Counted from the first letter of the stretch, positions 34,356 to 43,075 are shown. The stretch: 64,000 nucleotides of DNA from Microbacterium barkeri (GCF_027921765.1 NZ_BSEJ01000005.1:124001-188000), one strand, 5' to 3'. The notes: generated by a model from the letters alone, not told the origin. A program made the numbers and translations.

Positions 34356-35725
34356 CGCTCCCCGTGCTCCGCGACGACGCGCTCGTCTCGGATCGGGAGG
34401 GGTTCGCCCTGCGCCTGTCGCTGCCGTGGATCCGCTCGCTCCCTCTGTCATCGCTTCAGGACCTCGCGGTCTCGGTCGACGGAGAGCCGGTCGGCGCGCG
34501 GATGCGCGAGGGCCACCCGGAGTGGTGGTTCCTGCAGGACCGCGTCGAGGTGGTGGCTCCCGCGCCGCTTGCCGACGGCCGTCACGAGGTCGACGTCGCG
34601 TTCTCGATCCTCATCCCCTATCTCCCGGGCGCCCCCGGCCATCCGCTCGTGCTGCCGTTCCGCGCGCGGCGGGTGCTCGAACTCGACGCGGCGCCGCCCG
34701 CTCCCTCCCCCGCCGCGGCGCCGCGCGCGCCGGAGCGGACGGCCGCGACCGCGGGCCGATGGACGCTCGCCGCGAGCGCCTTCAACTGGACGCCCGAGGT
34801 CATCCGCGCCGAGCGCTCGGCGCCCGACATCGCCGTCGCGATCGCCGCCGAGGGCACGGCCGACGTCCTCGAGGTCGAGCTCGGGCAGTCCCTCCGATCG
34901 TTCCCCGCGCCATCCGCTGACGAGGCGGCAGGGCTCGGCACGCGCATCGCCGACGTGGGCGGACGCGTCAGCATCGCCGGAGCGAGCATCGACGACTGGA
35001 CCGGCGACGGCGGGCGCCGATCGGAGGACGAGCGGCTCGCCTTCCTGCTGCCGCAGCTGCACGCGGCGCACGCCCTCGGCGCCGAGGGCGTGCGGCTGCC
35101 GATCGGGCAGGCCGGTGAGGCGCTGCTGCGCCGGCTCCTGCCGACCCTGCAGGCGCTCGACCTCACGCTCTACGAGGAGATGCAGGGGCACCAGACGCCC
35201 GAGCGCGAGGCCGCCGCGGTCGACGTGGTCGCCGCGATCGACGACCCGCACGTGCGCCTCCTCGTCGACATCAGCATGCTCATGCCCGCGCTCCCGAGGA
35301 CCTACCTCGAGCGGATGTCGGCGCTGCCGCCCGCCCTGCACGCGCGGCTCCGCGAGGAGTGGCGCGACCCGGGCACCTCGGCGGCGGTGACGGCGGCCCT
35401 GCACGCGGGCGAGGTGCCGCCCGAGCTGCGGACCCTCTTCATGAACCTCATCGTGCGGTTCGGCCGGTCCGAGGCCGCCGTGCTCCGCCCCATCCTGCCG
35501 CTCGTCGGCGCCTTCCACCTCAAGTTCTGGGACCTCGAGGACGACGACGGCCGGGTCAGCGCGCCCATCCGCGACCTCGGGGCGCCGCTGCGCGGCTCGG
35601 ACTTCCGCGGCACGCTCTGCAGCGAATGGGGCGGGCACGAGTGGCTCGGCGACGACCCGACCGAGACGACCCGCGCCCACCTCGCGCTCGCGCGCGAGGC
35701 GCTGGGCGCACCATCCCCCGAGTGA
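34352..35725 (+). CDS. CarB-CarC-like fusion protein, divergent form
   Basis: A 457-residue protein. Residues 1-112 resemble the CarB/DUF6379 beta domain (LPWIRSLPLSSLQDLAVSVDG, ILIPYLPGAPGHPLVLPF). A Pro/Ala linker covers about 113-135. A TIM barrel spans about 136-457. Candidate metal ligands are Glu276 (LYEEMQGHQ), Asp306 (LLVDISMLMP), His389 (FHLKFWDLE) and Glu425 (CSEWGGHEW), matching the order in the stand-alone CarC-like proteins. It starts inside the ThuA stop (ATGA) and is followed by a SnoaL-like gene. Function as a single-chain C-glycoside lyase is inferred from domains and context. Confidence 0.7.
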   Translation: MTLPVLRDDALVSDREGFALRLSLPWIRSLPLSSLQDLAVSVDGEPVGARMREGHPEWWFLQDRVEVVAPAPLADGRHEVDVAFSILIPYLPGAPGHPLVLPFRARRVLELDAAPPAPSPAAAPRAPERTAATAGRWTLAASAFNWTPEVIRAERSAPDIAVAIAAEGTADVLEVELGQSLRSFPAPSADEAAGLGTRIADVGGRVSIAGASIDDWTGDGGRRSEDERLAFLLPQLHAAHALGAEGVRLPIGQAGEALLRRLLPTLQALDLTLYEEMQGHQTPEREAAAVDVVAAIDDPHVRLLVDISMLMPALPRTYLERMSALPPALHARLREEWRDPGTSAAVTAALHAGEVPPELRTLFMNLIVRFGRSEAAVLRPILPLVGAFHLKFWDLEDDDGRVSAPIRDLGAPLRGSDFRGTLCSEWGGHEWLGDDPTETTRAHLALAREALGAPSPE

Positions 35726-35736
35726 AGGAGCTCACC

Positions 35737-36510
35737 ATGGCCGAACCGACCATCCACGACCTCGCGGAGCAGGTCGCCGACCTGCGCGCGCAGCTCGCCG
35801 AGGCGCAGCGAACCGCGCAGGCCGCGCACGACCGCGGCGCGATCGAGAACCTCTTCAACAGGTACATGTACCTGCACAACGCGTTCCAGGACGAGCAGAT
35901 CATCCCGCTGTGGGTGAAGCGCGGCACCGAGGGCATTCGCGCGCGCTACACGAACGCCGGGCAGTACACCGACTACGACAGCGTCATCCGCTACCACCAG
36001 GGCCGCCCCGCGCCGGTCGGCAAGCTCATCCTCCATGCCACGACGACGCCCGTCATCGAAGTGGCCGCGGACGGGAAGACGGCGAAGGGCGTGTGGCTCA
36101 TGGCCGGAACGGAGTCCGGTCTGACCGACGTCGAGGTGGCGAAGGAGAGCCCGGAGTACATGTACTCGCCCGGCCTCGTGGCGGGCAAGCGGGTCTGGGC
36201 TCACTGGGTGTGGTGCAAGTACGCGATCGACTTCCTCCGCCAGGACGGCGAATGGCGCATCTGGAAGTTCCGGTGCTACGAGCTGGCCCGGGCTCCGTTC
36301 GAGGAGAACTGGGTGAGCTTCGGCGAGAAGAACCAGCACGCCTTCGACCTCGACCTCATGTACTTCGGCGATGACGGCAAGCCCGTCTTCATGCCTCCCG
36401 CCGACGAGCCCGTCCCCGAGAGGAACCACCCGTACAGCCCGTCGACGCGCCAGAAGCTCGAGCCGGTGCCGCCCGTCCCGCACGCGACCTTCGAGGACAC
36501 CTTCGCCTGA
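35737..36510 (+). CDS. SnoaL-like / NTF2-fold protein, larger form
   Basis: A 257-residue protein. Residues 3-35 are likely a coiled coil (LAEQVADLRAQLAEAQRTAQ). An NTF2-like domain follows with DRGAIENLFNRYMYLHNAF, then a long C-terminal extension rich in Trp, Tyr and Pro (WVWCKYAIDFLRQDGEWRIW). AAGGAG lies six bases before the ATG. It is the last gene of the ThuA operon and ends before a strong terminator. Together with the 25368 gene, NTF2-fold proteins accompany two of the CarBC-type modules, pointing to a shared step; what it is remains unknown. Confidence 0.75.
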   Translation: MAEPTIHDLAEQVADLRAQLAEAQRTAQAAHDRGAIENLFNRYMYLHNAFQDEQIIPLWVKRGTEGIRARYTNAGQYTDYDSVIRYHQGRPAPVGKLILHATTTPVIEVAADGKTAKGVWLMAGTESGLTDVEVAKESPEYMYSPGLVAGKRVWAHWVWCKYAIDFLRQDGEWRIWKFRCYELARAPFEENWVSFGEKNQHAFDLDLMYFGDDGKPVFMPPADEPVPERNHPYSPSTRQKLEPVPPVPHATFEDTFA

Positions 36511-36520
36511 TCCCTCCCCC

Positions 36521-36575
36521 CGCGCAGAGAGCCGCCCCGGAGCCCATGACGGGCTCCGGGGCGGCTCTCTGCGCG
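36521..36575. terminator. Very strong bidirectional terminator
   Basis: A perfect 25-base stem (36521-36545 with 36551-36575) and a 5-base loop, between the convergent SnoaL-like gene and the TIM-barrel gene. Its right arm ends three bases from the latter's stop codon. Confidence 0.88.
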
Positions 36576-36577
36576 CG

Positions 36578-37579
36578 CTACTTCGTCGAGAACGCCGCGT
36601 CGAACGACGCAGCGGGCGGCGTGATGGCGTTGAGCTTGCGCACGAACGCGAGCGCCTCGGGAGCGCCCTGCAGACGGTCCATGCCCGCGTCCTCCCACTC
36701 GACGCTCGTCGGGCCGTCGTAGCCGATCGCGTTGAGCGCGCGGAACAGCGGCTCCCAGGGCACGGCGCCGTGGCCCGTCGACACGAACGTCCAGCCGCGC
36801 CGCGGGTTCGCCCACGGCAGGTGCGACCCGAGCACGCCGTTGCGTCCGTCGAGGTTCGTCACCGACTCCTTCACGTGGACGTGGAAGATGTGGTCGGCGA
36901 AGTCGAGCACGAACGCCACCGGGTCGAGCTGCTGCCACATGAAGTGTGACGGATCGAAGTTGATCCCGAAGCCCGGACGGTGCCCGATCGCCTCGAGCGT
37001 CGCCTTGGCCGTCCAGTAGTCGTAGGCGATCTCCGACGGATGCACCTCGAGCGCGAAGCGGACGCCGACCTCCTCGAACACGTCGATGATCGGGTTCCAC
37101 CGGTCGGCGAAGTCCTGATAGCCGGCCGCGATCATCTCGTCGCTCGCCGGCGGGAACATCGCGACGTACTTCCAGATCGACGACCCCGTGAAGCCCGTGA
37201 CCGTCTTCACGCCGAGCTTCGCCGCGAGGCGCGCGGTGTTCTTCATCTCCTCGGCCGCCCGCTGGCGCACGCCCTCAGGATCTCCGTCGCCCCAGACGAC
37301 GTCCGGGAGGATGTCGCGGTGGCGCTGGTCGATCGGGTCGTCGCAGACCGCCTGGCCCTTGAGGTGATTCGAGATCGTCCACACCTTCAGCCCGTGGCGC
37401 TCGAGCGTGTCGAGCTTGCCCTGGACGTAGGCGTCGTCATCCCAGCGCCACGGATCCAGGTGGTCGCCCCAGCAGGCGATCTCGAGGCCGTCGTAGCCCC
37501 ACTCCCCCGCGAGGCGGCACACCTCCTCGAACGGCAGGTCGGCCCACTGGCCCGTGAACAGCGTGATCGGTCGCGCCAT
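36578..37579 (-). CDS. Sugar phosphate isomerase/epimerase-like TIM barrel, copy 1 of a paralogous pair
   Basis: A 333-residue xylose-isomerase-like TIM barrel. Expected metal residues: Glu178 (ALEVHPSE), Asp209 (NFDPSHF), His235 (HVHVKES) and Glu294 or Glu296 (VEWEDAG). Most of its length matches the 55735-56748 gene, including [14 protein letters not shown]-like [14 protein letters not shown] and SFDAAF at the end. Unlike the CarC-like genes it has no CarB partner. It lies 51 bases downstream of carB-like copy 2, so is probably in that operon. Such enzymes are usually isomerases or epimerases, perhaps of the released keto-sugar. Confidence 0.82.
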   Translation of the reverse strand: MARPITLFTGQWADLPFEEVCRLAGEWGYDGLEIACWGDHLDPWRWDDDAYVQGKLDTLERHGLKVWTISNHLKGQAVCDDPIDQRHRDILPDVVWGDGDPEGVRQRAAEEMKNTARLAAKLGVKTVTGFTGSSIWKYVAMFPPASDEMIAAGYQDFADRWNPIIDVFEEVGVRFALEVHPSEIAYDYWTAKATLEAIGHRPGFGINFDPSHFMWQQLDPVAFVLDFADHIFHVHVKESVTNLDGRNGVLGSHLPWANPRRGWTFVSTGHGAVPWEPLFRALNAIGYDGPTSVEWEDAGMDRLQGAPEALAFVRKLNAITPPAASFDAAFSTK

Positions 37580-37630
37580 CGCGAACTCCTCCCGATTGTC
37601 GTTGATTACAACTTACTCGCGGACCGGTGG

Positions 37631-38062
37631 TCAGGCCAGCACGAGCTCGCGCTGGACCGGCACGCGGTTGGTCACATACCGCCCGGGCCCGCCCTCGACC
37701 CCCGGCGCGATCTGCATGTAGAGCAGGCGCATGGTCAGCACGACCTCGACGGTGATGCGCTCCCCCGCGGCAGGCACGCCGCCGTCGAGGACGCCCTCGA
37801 GCGGGATGACGATCTCAGGACGGTCGGCGACGAACCAGAGGGTGTCCCACTGGTCGGGCAGCTCCGCCACGGTGTACGAGCGCCCCTGCAGCTCGAAGCG
37901 CAGCGTCTCCTTGGGGATCACGACGCCGTTGACGGTGACGTCGACGTCGTCGACGGCAGACAGCCAGAGGCTGCGGTACCACGGCAGCTGGATCGAGACG
38001 GCGATGCCGTCGTCGCGGCGCGTGACGTCCTTCTCCGAGAACAGGGAGTTGTGAGTGGCCAT
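37631..38062 (-). CDS. CarB-like C-glycoside deglycosidase small subunit (DUF6379), copy 2
   Basis: A 143-residue beta-rich protein with the CarB/DUF6379 hallmarks: IQLPWYRSLWLSAVDDVDVTV, LRFELQGRSYTVAELPDQ, and a C-terminal LLYMQIAPGVEGGPGRYV. It closely resembles the N-terminal domain of the fusion at 54129-55604. AGGAGG precedes the ATG. The gene follows carC-like copy 2 by 11 bases, so here the order is C then B, opposite to copies 1 and 3. Confidence 0.82.
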   Translation of the reverse strand: MATHNSLFSEKDVTRRDDGIAVSIQLPWYRSLWLSAVDDVDVTVNGVVIPKETLRFELQGRSYTVAELPDQWDTLWFVADRPEIVIPLEGVLDGGVPAAGERITVEVVLTMRLLYMQIAPGVEGGPGRYVTNRVPVQRELVLA

Positions 38063-38073
38063 GTCGTCTCCTC

Positions 38074-39108
38074 CTAGACCGTCGCCGCCGCGACGGATTC
38101 CTCGATCGCGCGGCGCATGAGCGCGTGCTGCTTCCGGACGAGGTCGATCGGGTCGGCCTCGCCGAGGTCGGAGAACGCGTGGCCCTCCCACTCGCTGGAC
38201 AGGAAGCCCTCGTAGCCGCCCTCGACGAACTGGCGCACGATGCGGGGGATGTCCATGGCCGGCTCCTCGCCGTCCGCCCCGATGTCGTAGAACTTCGCAT
38301 GCACGTGGAAGATCTGCGGCATGATGTCGAGCCACTCCTCGGGCGGCACGAGTCCGTGCATGTTGAAGGCGAGGCGCGTGAAGGGCCCGAACCGGAGGAA
38401 GTCGAAGCCCTCCGCGGTGAGGAAGTCCTCGAACTCCTGATTGCGCACGTGCATGGGCAGCGGCTTCCGCCAGATCTCGTCCATGACCGGGAAGTACTTC
38501 TCGGGCATCCCCATCGTCCGCAGCGTGCGCAGGAGCGTCGGCGACAGGCTGTGCATGGTCGATGAGAAGTCGGCGGTGAACCCGAGGCGCTCGGATCCGA
38601 GCTCCTCGTACATCGCGCGGATCTCGAGGATCTTCGGATCATTGGGGCCCTGCGGTGCGTGGATCTCGTAGCCCAGGCGCTGGTCGTACTTCTCCGCGAG
38701 CGGCAGGAGGCGACGCAGCAGCTCCTTGCCGGCCGAGCGGATGACGATCCTCCGGAATCCGAGCGTGTTCGCCGTGGCGAGCTGCCGCGAGAAGAAGTCG
38801 AACTCCTCGTCGGGGGTCATGTCGCGATCCTTGCGGCGGCCCATGTCGAGGTTCGTCCCGACCGCGCTCGGCTCGAGCTCGTGCTTCTCGAGCGTGTCGA
38901 ACCAGAGCCTCGTGAACTCGGCGTCGACATCCGGGTAGGTGCGCAGGAGCTGCGCGATGTTGAACTCCACACCCGGCCCGATGCCGTTCTCGGCGACGGC
39001 GGCGATCAGCGTCTCGGGCGTGTACAGCCCGGCGGCGAACTCGCTCGTCATCGAGTACAGGGTGGTTCCGAGGCGGATGCCGGTGCCGGCGATGCCATCG
39101 CTCGTCAT
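38074..39108 (-). CDS. CarC-like C-glycoside deglycosidase catalytic subunit, copy 2
   Basis: A 344-residue TIM barrel with the clearest CarC-type signature. Metal positions: Glu148 (LGYEIHAPQGP), Asp180 (GFTADFSST), His270 (FHVHAKFYDI) and Glu306 (LSSEWEGHAF). Near residue 86 is NLDMGRRKDRDMTPDEEF, shared with the fusion protein. CarC-type enzymes abstract a proton and break the C-C bond of 3-keto C-glucosides with a divalent metal. The ATG overlaps the stop of carC-like copy 3 (ATGA) and AAGGAG lies upstream. It most likely pairs with carB-like copy 2 just downstream. Confidence 0.82.
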   Translation of the reverse strand: MTSDGIAGTGIRLGTTLYSMTSEFAAGLYTPETLIAAVAENGIGPGVEFNIAQLLRTYPDVDAEFTRLWFDTLEKHELEPSAVGTNLDMGRRKDRDMTPDEEFDFFSRQLATANTLGFRRIVIRSAGKELLRRLLPLAEKYDQRLGYEIHAPQGPNDPKILEIRAMYEELGSERLGFTADFSSTMHSLSPTLLRTLRTMGMPEKYFPVMDEIWRKPLPMHVRNQEFEDFLTAEGFDFLRFGPFTRLAFNMHGLVPPEEWLDIMPQIFHVHAKFYDIGADGEEPAMDIPRIVRQFVEGGYEGFLSSEWEGHAFSDLGEADPIDLVRKQHALMRRAIEESVAAATV

Positions 39109-40211
39109 GCGCTCACTCCTTCCGTTCGAGGCAGCCACGCTGCCAGCTGGGTCCGCGCCTGCGCGGCCTCCGTCACCATGCGGCTGCCCGCGGCCTCCGC
39201 CGCGGAGCGCTGCACGGCCTGCTCGCCCGCGATGATCTCGAAGGGCGACTGCCAGTGGTTCCAGTGCCAGCCCTCGTACTCGCTCGAGATCGCGCCGTTG
39301 TAGCCGTTCTCGACGAGGAGCGTCACGAGATCGCGGACGGGAACCGACGGCTCCTCGCCGTTCTCGTCGATGCCGAAGAACTTGCCGTGCACGTGCTTGA
39401 TCCACGGCATGATCTCGAGCCAGTCGTCGACGCGGGCAGGGCCGAACAGGCCCGTGCCGTTGATGCCGAAGTCGATGCCGAACTCGGGCTGCCCGTGCTG
39501 GGCCGCGAGGCCGATGAAGCGCCCGAAGCGCTGTCCGTGCTCGGCCTGGTCGGCCGGCGGCCCCTGCTCGTAGAACGCGCTCCACAGGTCCACGACCTCG
39601 CCGAGCAGCTCCTCCGATGCGCCGCGACGGCGGTACGCCTCGATGAGCGACGGCGCGAAGCCGGTCACGGTGGCGCCCCAGTCCATCGTGAACCCGAGGA
39701 ACGGCGAGCCGACCTTCTCGTAGCGGTCGCGCAGGGCGAGGATGCGCGGATGGGAGGCGTACTGGTCCGCGTGCACCTCGAGCGCGAGCGTCACGCCGTG
39801 CTCCTCGGCGATGGGAGCGAGTGCCTCCATCGAGTCGGGCGTGATCGAGATCTGCACGCGCGCGATCGGGAAGCCGAGCTTCGCGGCGGCGAGGATCTGC
39901 CTCCGCATGTACGCGATGAGCTCGTCCTGGTCGAGCAGGCGGTCGCGGTGGATGCCGATGTCGGCGTTGATCGCGAGCGAGGTCGTGACGAGGCCGGTCT
40001 CGGCGACGAGATCCCGGAAGCGGCCCGCGAACGCGTCGTCGATCTCCGGGAAGCCGCGGAAGCTCGAGAAGCCGATGATCTCGAGACCGGGGCCGTAGCC
40101 TTCGGCGGCGACCTTGCGGATGAGCCCTTCGAGGTCGTACTCGCGGCCGTGGAACGCGCGCGTGAAGCTGTAGAGGGTGACGCCCTGGATGGGCGCGCCG
40201 AGGTTCGTCAT
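39105..40211 (-). CDS. CarC-like C-glycoside deglycosidase catalytic subunit, copy 3
   Basis: A 368-residue TIM barrel. Metal positions: Glu145 (LALEVHADQ), Asp177 (GFTMDWGAT), His275 (KHVHGKFFGI) and Glu311 (SSEYEGWHW). It is longer than copy 2 and carries a C-terminal tail of about 45 residues (AVQRSAAEAAGSRMVTEAAQ). The ATG overlaps the stop of carB-like copy 3 (ATGA), its likely partner. The differences around the active site (KFFGI rather than KFYDI, EGWHW rather than EGHAF) suggest a different aglycone preference. Confidence 0.8.
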   Translation of the reverse strand: MTNLGAPIQGVTLYSFTRAFHGREYDLEGLIRKVAAEGYGPGLEIIGFSSFRGFPEIDDAFAGRFRDLVAETGLVTTSLAINADIGIHRDRLLDQDELIAYMRRQILAAAKLGFPIARVQISITPDSMEALAPIAEEHGVTLALEVHADQYASHPRILALRDRYEKVGSPFLGFTMDWGATVTGFAPSLIEAYRRRGASEELLGEVVDLWSAFYEQGPPADQAEHGQRFGRFIGLAAQHGQPEFGIDFGINGTGLFGPARVDDWLEIMPWIKHVHGKFFGIDENGEEPSVPVRDLVTLLVENGYNGAISSEYEGWHWNHWQSPFEIIAGEQAVQRSAAEAAGSRMVTEAAQARTQLAAWLPRTEGVSA

Positions 40212-40606
40212 GCGGCTGCCGCCTTCATGGTCTTGGCGTCGCGCTCCTCGATGTGGAGGGTCTCGTCGTCGCCGATGATGATGTACGGGATGTAGAGGGT
40301 GAGGCCCACCTCGACGCGGTGCTCCGCGTCGTCCGCGGGCACCGGGAGGTCGCCGGAGAGCACGGCGGAGTCGACGGGGAACCACCAGCTCTCGGTGTCG
40401 TCGACCATGTCGGCGAAGGTGCGCTCCTCGCCGTTGAGACGCCAGCGCAGCGAGTCGGCCGGCGCCTCGACGCCGTCGACCGTGAGCGTGGCGCCGGCGA
40501 TGCACGACGCCGGCAATGCGCGGTACCAGGGGATGCGCACGTCGACCGCGACGCGCGCGCCGTCGGTCCTGAGCGTGCCGGGCTCGATGATGCGATCGGG
40601 GATCAC
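40208..40606 (-). CDS. CarB-like C-glycoside deglycosidase small subunit (DUF6379), copy 3
   Basis: A 132-residue beta protein with VRIPWYRALPASCIAGATLTVDG and LTLYIPYIIIG in the CarB pattern. Starts at GTG 40606, with GGAGGA five bases upstream. It is the first gene of the operon carB3-carC3-carC2-carB2 and probably the TIM gene, behind island operator e. Tight overlap with carC-like copy 3 supports a heteromeric enzyme. Confidence 0.8.
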   Translation of the reverse strand: MIPDRIIEPGTLRTDGARVAVDVRIPWYRALPASCIAGATLTVDGVEAPADSLRWRLNGEERTFADMVDDTESWWFPVDSAVLSGDLPVPADDAEHRVEVGLTLYIPYIIIGDDETLHIEERDAKTMKAAAA

Positions 40607-40628
40607 GGATGTCCTCCAAGACGTCTTT

Positions 40629-40672
40629 GTCTGACTTCCGTCAGACTAATGCTTCTTTTCTACCTAAGTCAA
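40629..40672 (-). promoter_or_regulatory. Promoter with island operator, site e, plus adjoining palindrome
   Basis: On the minus strand a -35 TTGACT (40667-40672) and -10 TAGTCT (40643-40648) with an 18-base spacer face carB-like copy 3. The operator CTTAGG-N11-CATTAG covers 40646-40668, filling the spacer. A separate perfect palindrome, GTCTGAC-TTCC-GTCAGAC (40629-40646), lies over and below the -10. Confidence 0.65.
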
Positions 40673-40705
40673 GGCCTGGTGGGGCCCGGAGCCCCTCACG
40701 CGAAC

Positions 40706-42271
40706 TCAGCCTGCGGCGACCGCGCCCGAGACCCGCTCGGATGCCGTCTGCGGGCTGAGCCGCTCCGCGATGCGGCGAGCGCCGCGCACCGCGAGCGCGA
40801 CCGCGGTCAGCGTCGGGTTGCACGCCGTGGCCGTCGGGATGACGCCGTTGCCGGCGACGAAGAGCCCCGGCACGCCCCAGACCTCGCTGTGCGGGTCGCA
40901 CACGGAGGCGCCGTCGTCCGCCGCGCCCATCCGCACCGTGCCCTGGTAGTGCAGAGACGACCCGAGGGGCATGACGAAGGGGCGGTCATCGAGCGGCTCC
41001 CCGACGGCCTTCCCGAGTCGGACGATCTCGCGCTTCGCGCGCTCGATGACCGCGCGGTCGCGATCGGTGAGGGTGTAGTGGATGCGCATGGCCGGCATCC
41101 CGTACGCGTCGACCCGGGAGTCGTCGAACACGACCCGGTCGGAGGCCTGCAGGTCCTTCACGCAGAACAGCCCGAGCCCGACGATCGAGCCCGGCACCAC
41201 CGGGTCGTCATCGGCGAGCGGGATGGGCGACGCGTCGAGCTGCATGATCTGACCGTGGAAGGGCAGGTCGTCGGTGAACGGCACCCAGCTCACGCCGCTC
41301 GTCTCGCTGAGGGCGCCGTCGCCGCCCTCCCGGGTCGCGGGCGCCTCGACATCGCGCAGACGCGACGCGAAGACGATCTGCGCCTGGTCGTTGAGGTAGC
41401 GACCGAGGGCCTCGGGGCGGATGCCGGACGCCCAGAGCACCTGGGGCGTCCGCAGTGCGTCGGCCGCGACGACGACGAACCGGGCGGCGATCCGATGCGT
41501 CTGCCCGTCGCGGAGGTCGCGGACCTCGACACCCGACGCGCGGCCGTCGGCGACGAGCACGCGCGTGACGAGCGACTCGTCGTGGAGCGAGAACCCGAGG
41601 TTCGCGCGCGTGACGTCGCCGAAGACGACGTCGGATCCCGACCACACGAGACGCCCGTCGTCGCGACGGTGCACGGCCAGCGGCATCCGCTGCACGCGGC
41701 GGTCCGCTGGCCGCTCGGCGTCGACCTCGGCGGCCAGGCGCTCGCGGACGAGTCCGGAGAACGGCGCGGCGTCGAAGGCGTCGGAGGTGACACCCAGGAG
41801 GCGCTCGCCCTCCGACAGCAGCTCGTCGAGGGCGCCGTCCTCGTCCAGGAAGCCGATGCGCTCGCTGTCGCCGGGGCGCGGGCACGCGGCGGTCCAGTGG
41901 GCCCCCATGCCCCCGACGTTGCTCGAGAACGCGGCCACCGGGAGGCCGTCCTCGCCGTCCTGGGCGTAGCCGTCATCGAGCAGGTAGGTGCCCGCGCGGG
42001 CGCGCCGCTGCCCCGCCTTGACCGCGCCCGGGTTCGTGACCGTGGCGGTCTCCGCCGCGGGGCCCTGCGAGCGCACCTGCGCGCGGGCGCGCTCGGCGTC
42101 GTCGACGATGTTCTTGACGTGCGCGCCGGGCGGGTCCGACACGGTCGGCCCCACCTCGAGCATGGCGATCCGCGCCCCCGGCGCGCGCTCGGAGAGGATC
42201 CGCGCGTAGGCGGCGCCTGTGGGCCCCGAGCCTACGATGACGACGTCGACCTCGTTCGGGTAGCGGCTCAT
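40706..42271 (-). CDS. GMC / pyranose-oxidase-like oxidoreductase, candidate glycoside C3-oxidase (CarA-like), copy 2
   Basis: A 521-residue paralogue of the 26068-27621 protein. Rossmann GSGPTG at 14-19, VGGMGAHWTAACP at 119-131 with His125 at the flavin-attachment position of pyranose oxidase, and the catalytic pair His441 (SSLHYQG) and Asn485 (CNPTL). The middle, substrate-facing part differs most from copy 1, hinting at a different glycoside. It is the last gene of the large operon that begins with the ABC importer, its ATG overlapping the stop of the TIM gene before it. Confidence 0.8.
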   Translation of the reverse strand: MSRYPNEVDVVIVGSGPTGAAYARILSERAPGARIAMLEVGPTVSDPPGAHVKNIVDDAERARAQVRSQGPAAETATVTNPGAVKAGQRRARAGTYLLDDGYAQDGEDGLPVAAFSSNVGGMGAHWTAACPRPGDSERIGFLDEDGALDELLSEGERLLGVTSDAFDAAPFSGLVRERLAAEVDAERPADRRVQRMPLAVHRRDDGRLVWSGSDVVFGDVTRANLGFSLHDESLVTRVLVADGRASGVEVRDLRDGQTHRIAARFVVVAADALRTPQVLWASGIRPEALGRYLNDQAQIVFASRLRDVEAPATREGGDGALSETSGVSWVPFTDDLPFHGQIMQLDASPIPLADDDPVVPGSIVGLGLFCVKDLQASDRVVFDDSRVDAYGMPAMRIHYTLTDRDRAVIERAKREIVRLGKAVGEPLDDRPFVMPLGSSLHYQGTVRMGAADDGASVCDPHSEVWGVPGLFVAGNGVIPTATACNPTLTAVALAVRGARRIAERLSPQTASERVSGAVAAG

Positions 42272-43062
42272 GCGCGGGCCGCCGCTTCGACGATGCGCCG
42301 CACCGATGCGGACGACTCGACCGTCGGGTAGTACTCGAGTCCGATCGGGCCGTCGTACCCCGACGTGCGCAGGATGCCGAGGCGCTCGTCCCAGTCGAGC
42401 TCGCCCGTTCCCGGCTCGCCGCGCCCGGGGGCGTCGGCGAGCTGGACGTACTTCACGAGGTCGCCCGCACCCGCGAGCTCCGCCGCCATGTCCTCGCCCT
42501 CGACGGCCGAGTGGTAGATGTCGTAGAGGACGCCGAACGCGGGCGAGTCGACGCCGCGCGCGACGTAGGCGGCCTCGGAGGTGCGGTCGAGCAGCGAGCC
42601 GGGGTGATCGACGCGCACGTTCACCGGCTCGAGCACGAGCGTGACGCCCGACCCCTCGATCTGCGCGATCGCCGTCCGGTAGATCTCGATGAGCTTGTCG
42701 AGCTGGACCTGCCGCTTCCAGCCGCCGAAGCCCGTCCCGCTGCCCACGACGATGCGCGGGCATCCGAGCGCACGCGCGATCTCGACGCCCTCGTCGAGCT
42801 TGCGGAAGAACTCCGAGTGGTCCCACGGCGGGATCATGAACTGCGTGCGCGGCTCGGCGAGCTGCGCGGTCAGCTGCGTCCCCGTCTCCTCGAGCGCGGC
42901 GCGGAGAGCCGGGATGTCCTTGGGCTTCGCGGGCGCGTCGACCCCGGTCGGCCCCCACATCTCGACGGCGTCGAACCCGGCCGCCGCCGCCGCGCGCACG
43001 CGCTCCGGGTAGTCGCCGGCCTCGGTGAAGAGCAGTTCGATATTCGGTGCGAGCTGGTACAT
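42268..43062 (-). CDS. Hydroxypyruvate-isomerase-like TIM barrel
   Basis: A 264-residue xylose-isomerase-like protein of the Hyi/OtnI type. Features: LAPNIELLFTEAGDYPER, LEPVNVRVDHPG (Glu ligand), VLYDIYHSAVEGED (Asp ligand), VQLADAPGRGEPGTGELDW (Gln ligand) and GLEYYP (Glu ligand), matching known hydroxypyruvate isomerases. The start at 43062 follows AGGAGG; an earlier ATG at 43104 adds unconserved residues. It would isomerise a small keto acid or 3-keto-sugar fragment. It stands between a 29-codon small gene and the GMC oxidase. Confidence 0.82.
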   Translation of the reverse strand: MYQLAPNIELLFTEAGDYPERVRAAAAAGFDAVEMWGPTGVDAPAKPKDIPALRAALEETGTQLTAQLAEPRTQFMIPPWDHSEFFRKLDEGVEIARALGCPRIVVGSGTGFGGWKRQVQLDKLIEIYRTAIAQIEGSGVTLVLEPVNVRVDHPGSLLDRTSEAAYVARGVDSPAFGVLYDIYHSAVEGEDMAAELAGAGDLVKYVQLADAPGRGEPGTGELDWDERLGILRTSGYDGPIGLEYYPTVESSASVRRIVEAAARA

Positions 43063-43075
43063 CGGTCCTCCTGGA

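Noticed and set aside
29666..35725. A 2019-codon open frame on the plus strand
   Set aside because: It is the shadow of several minus-strand genes joined to the real frame of the B-C fusion at 34352-35725. The part before 34352 has Arg-rich, low-complexity translation typical of antisense frames in GC-rich DNA.
37580..37630. A tenth island operator before the TIM gene at 36578-37579
   Set aside because: The AT-richer block (GTTGATTACAAC and ACTTACT) does not give paired arms at the 11-base spacing, so the gene is more likely read from the upstream carB-like operon.
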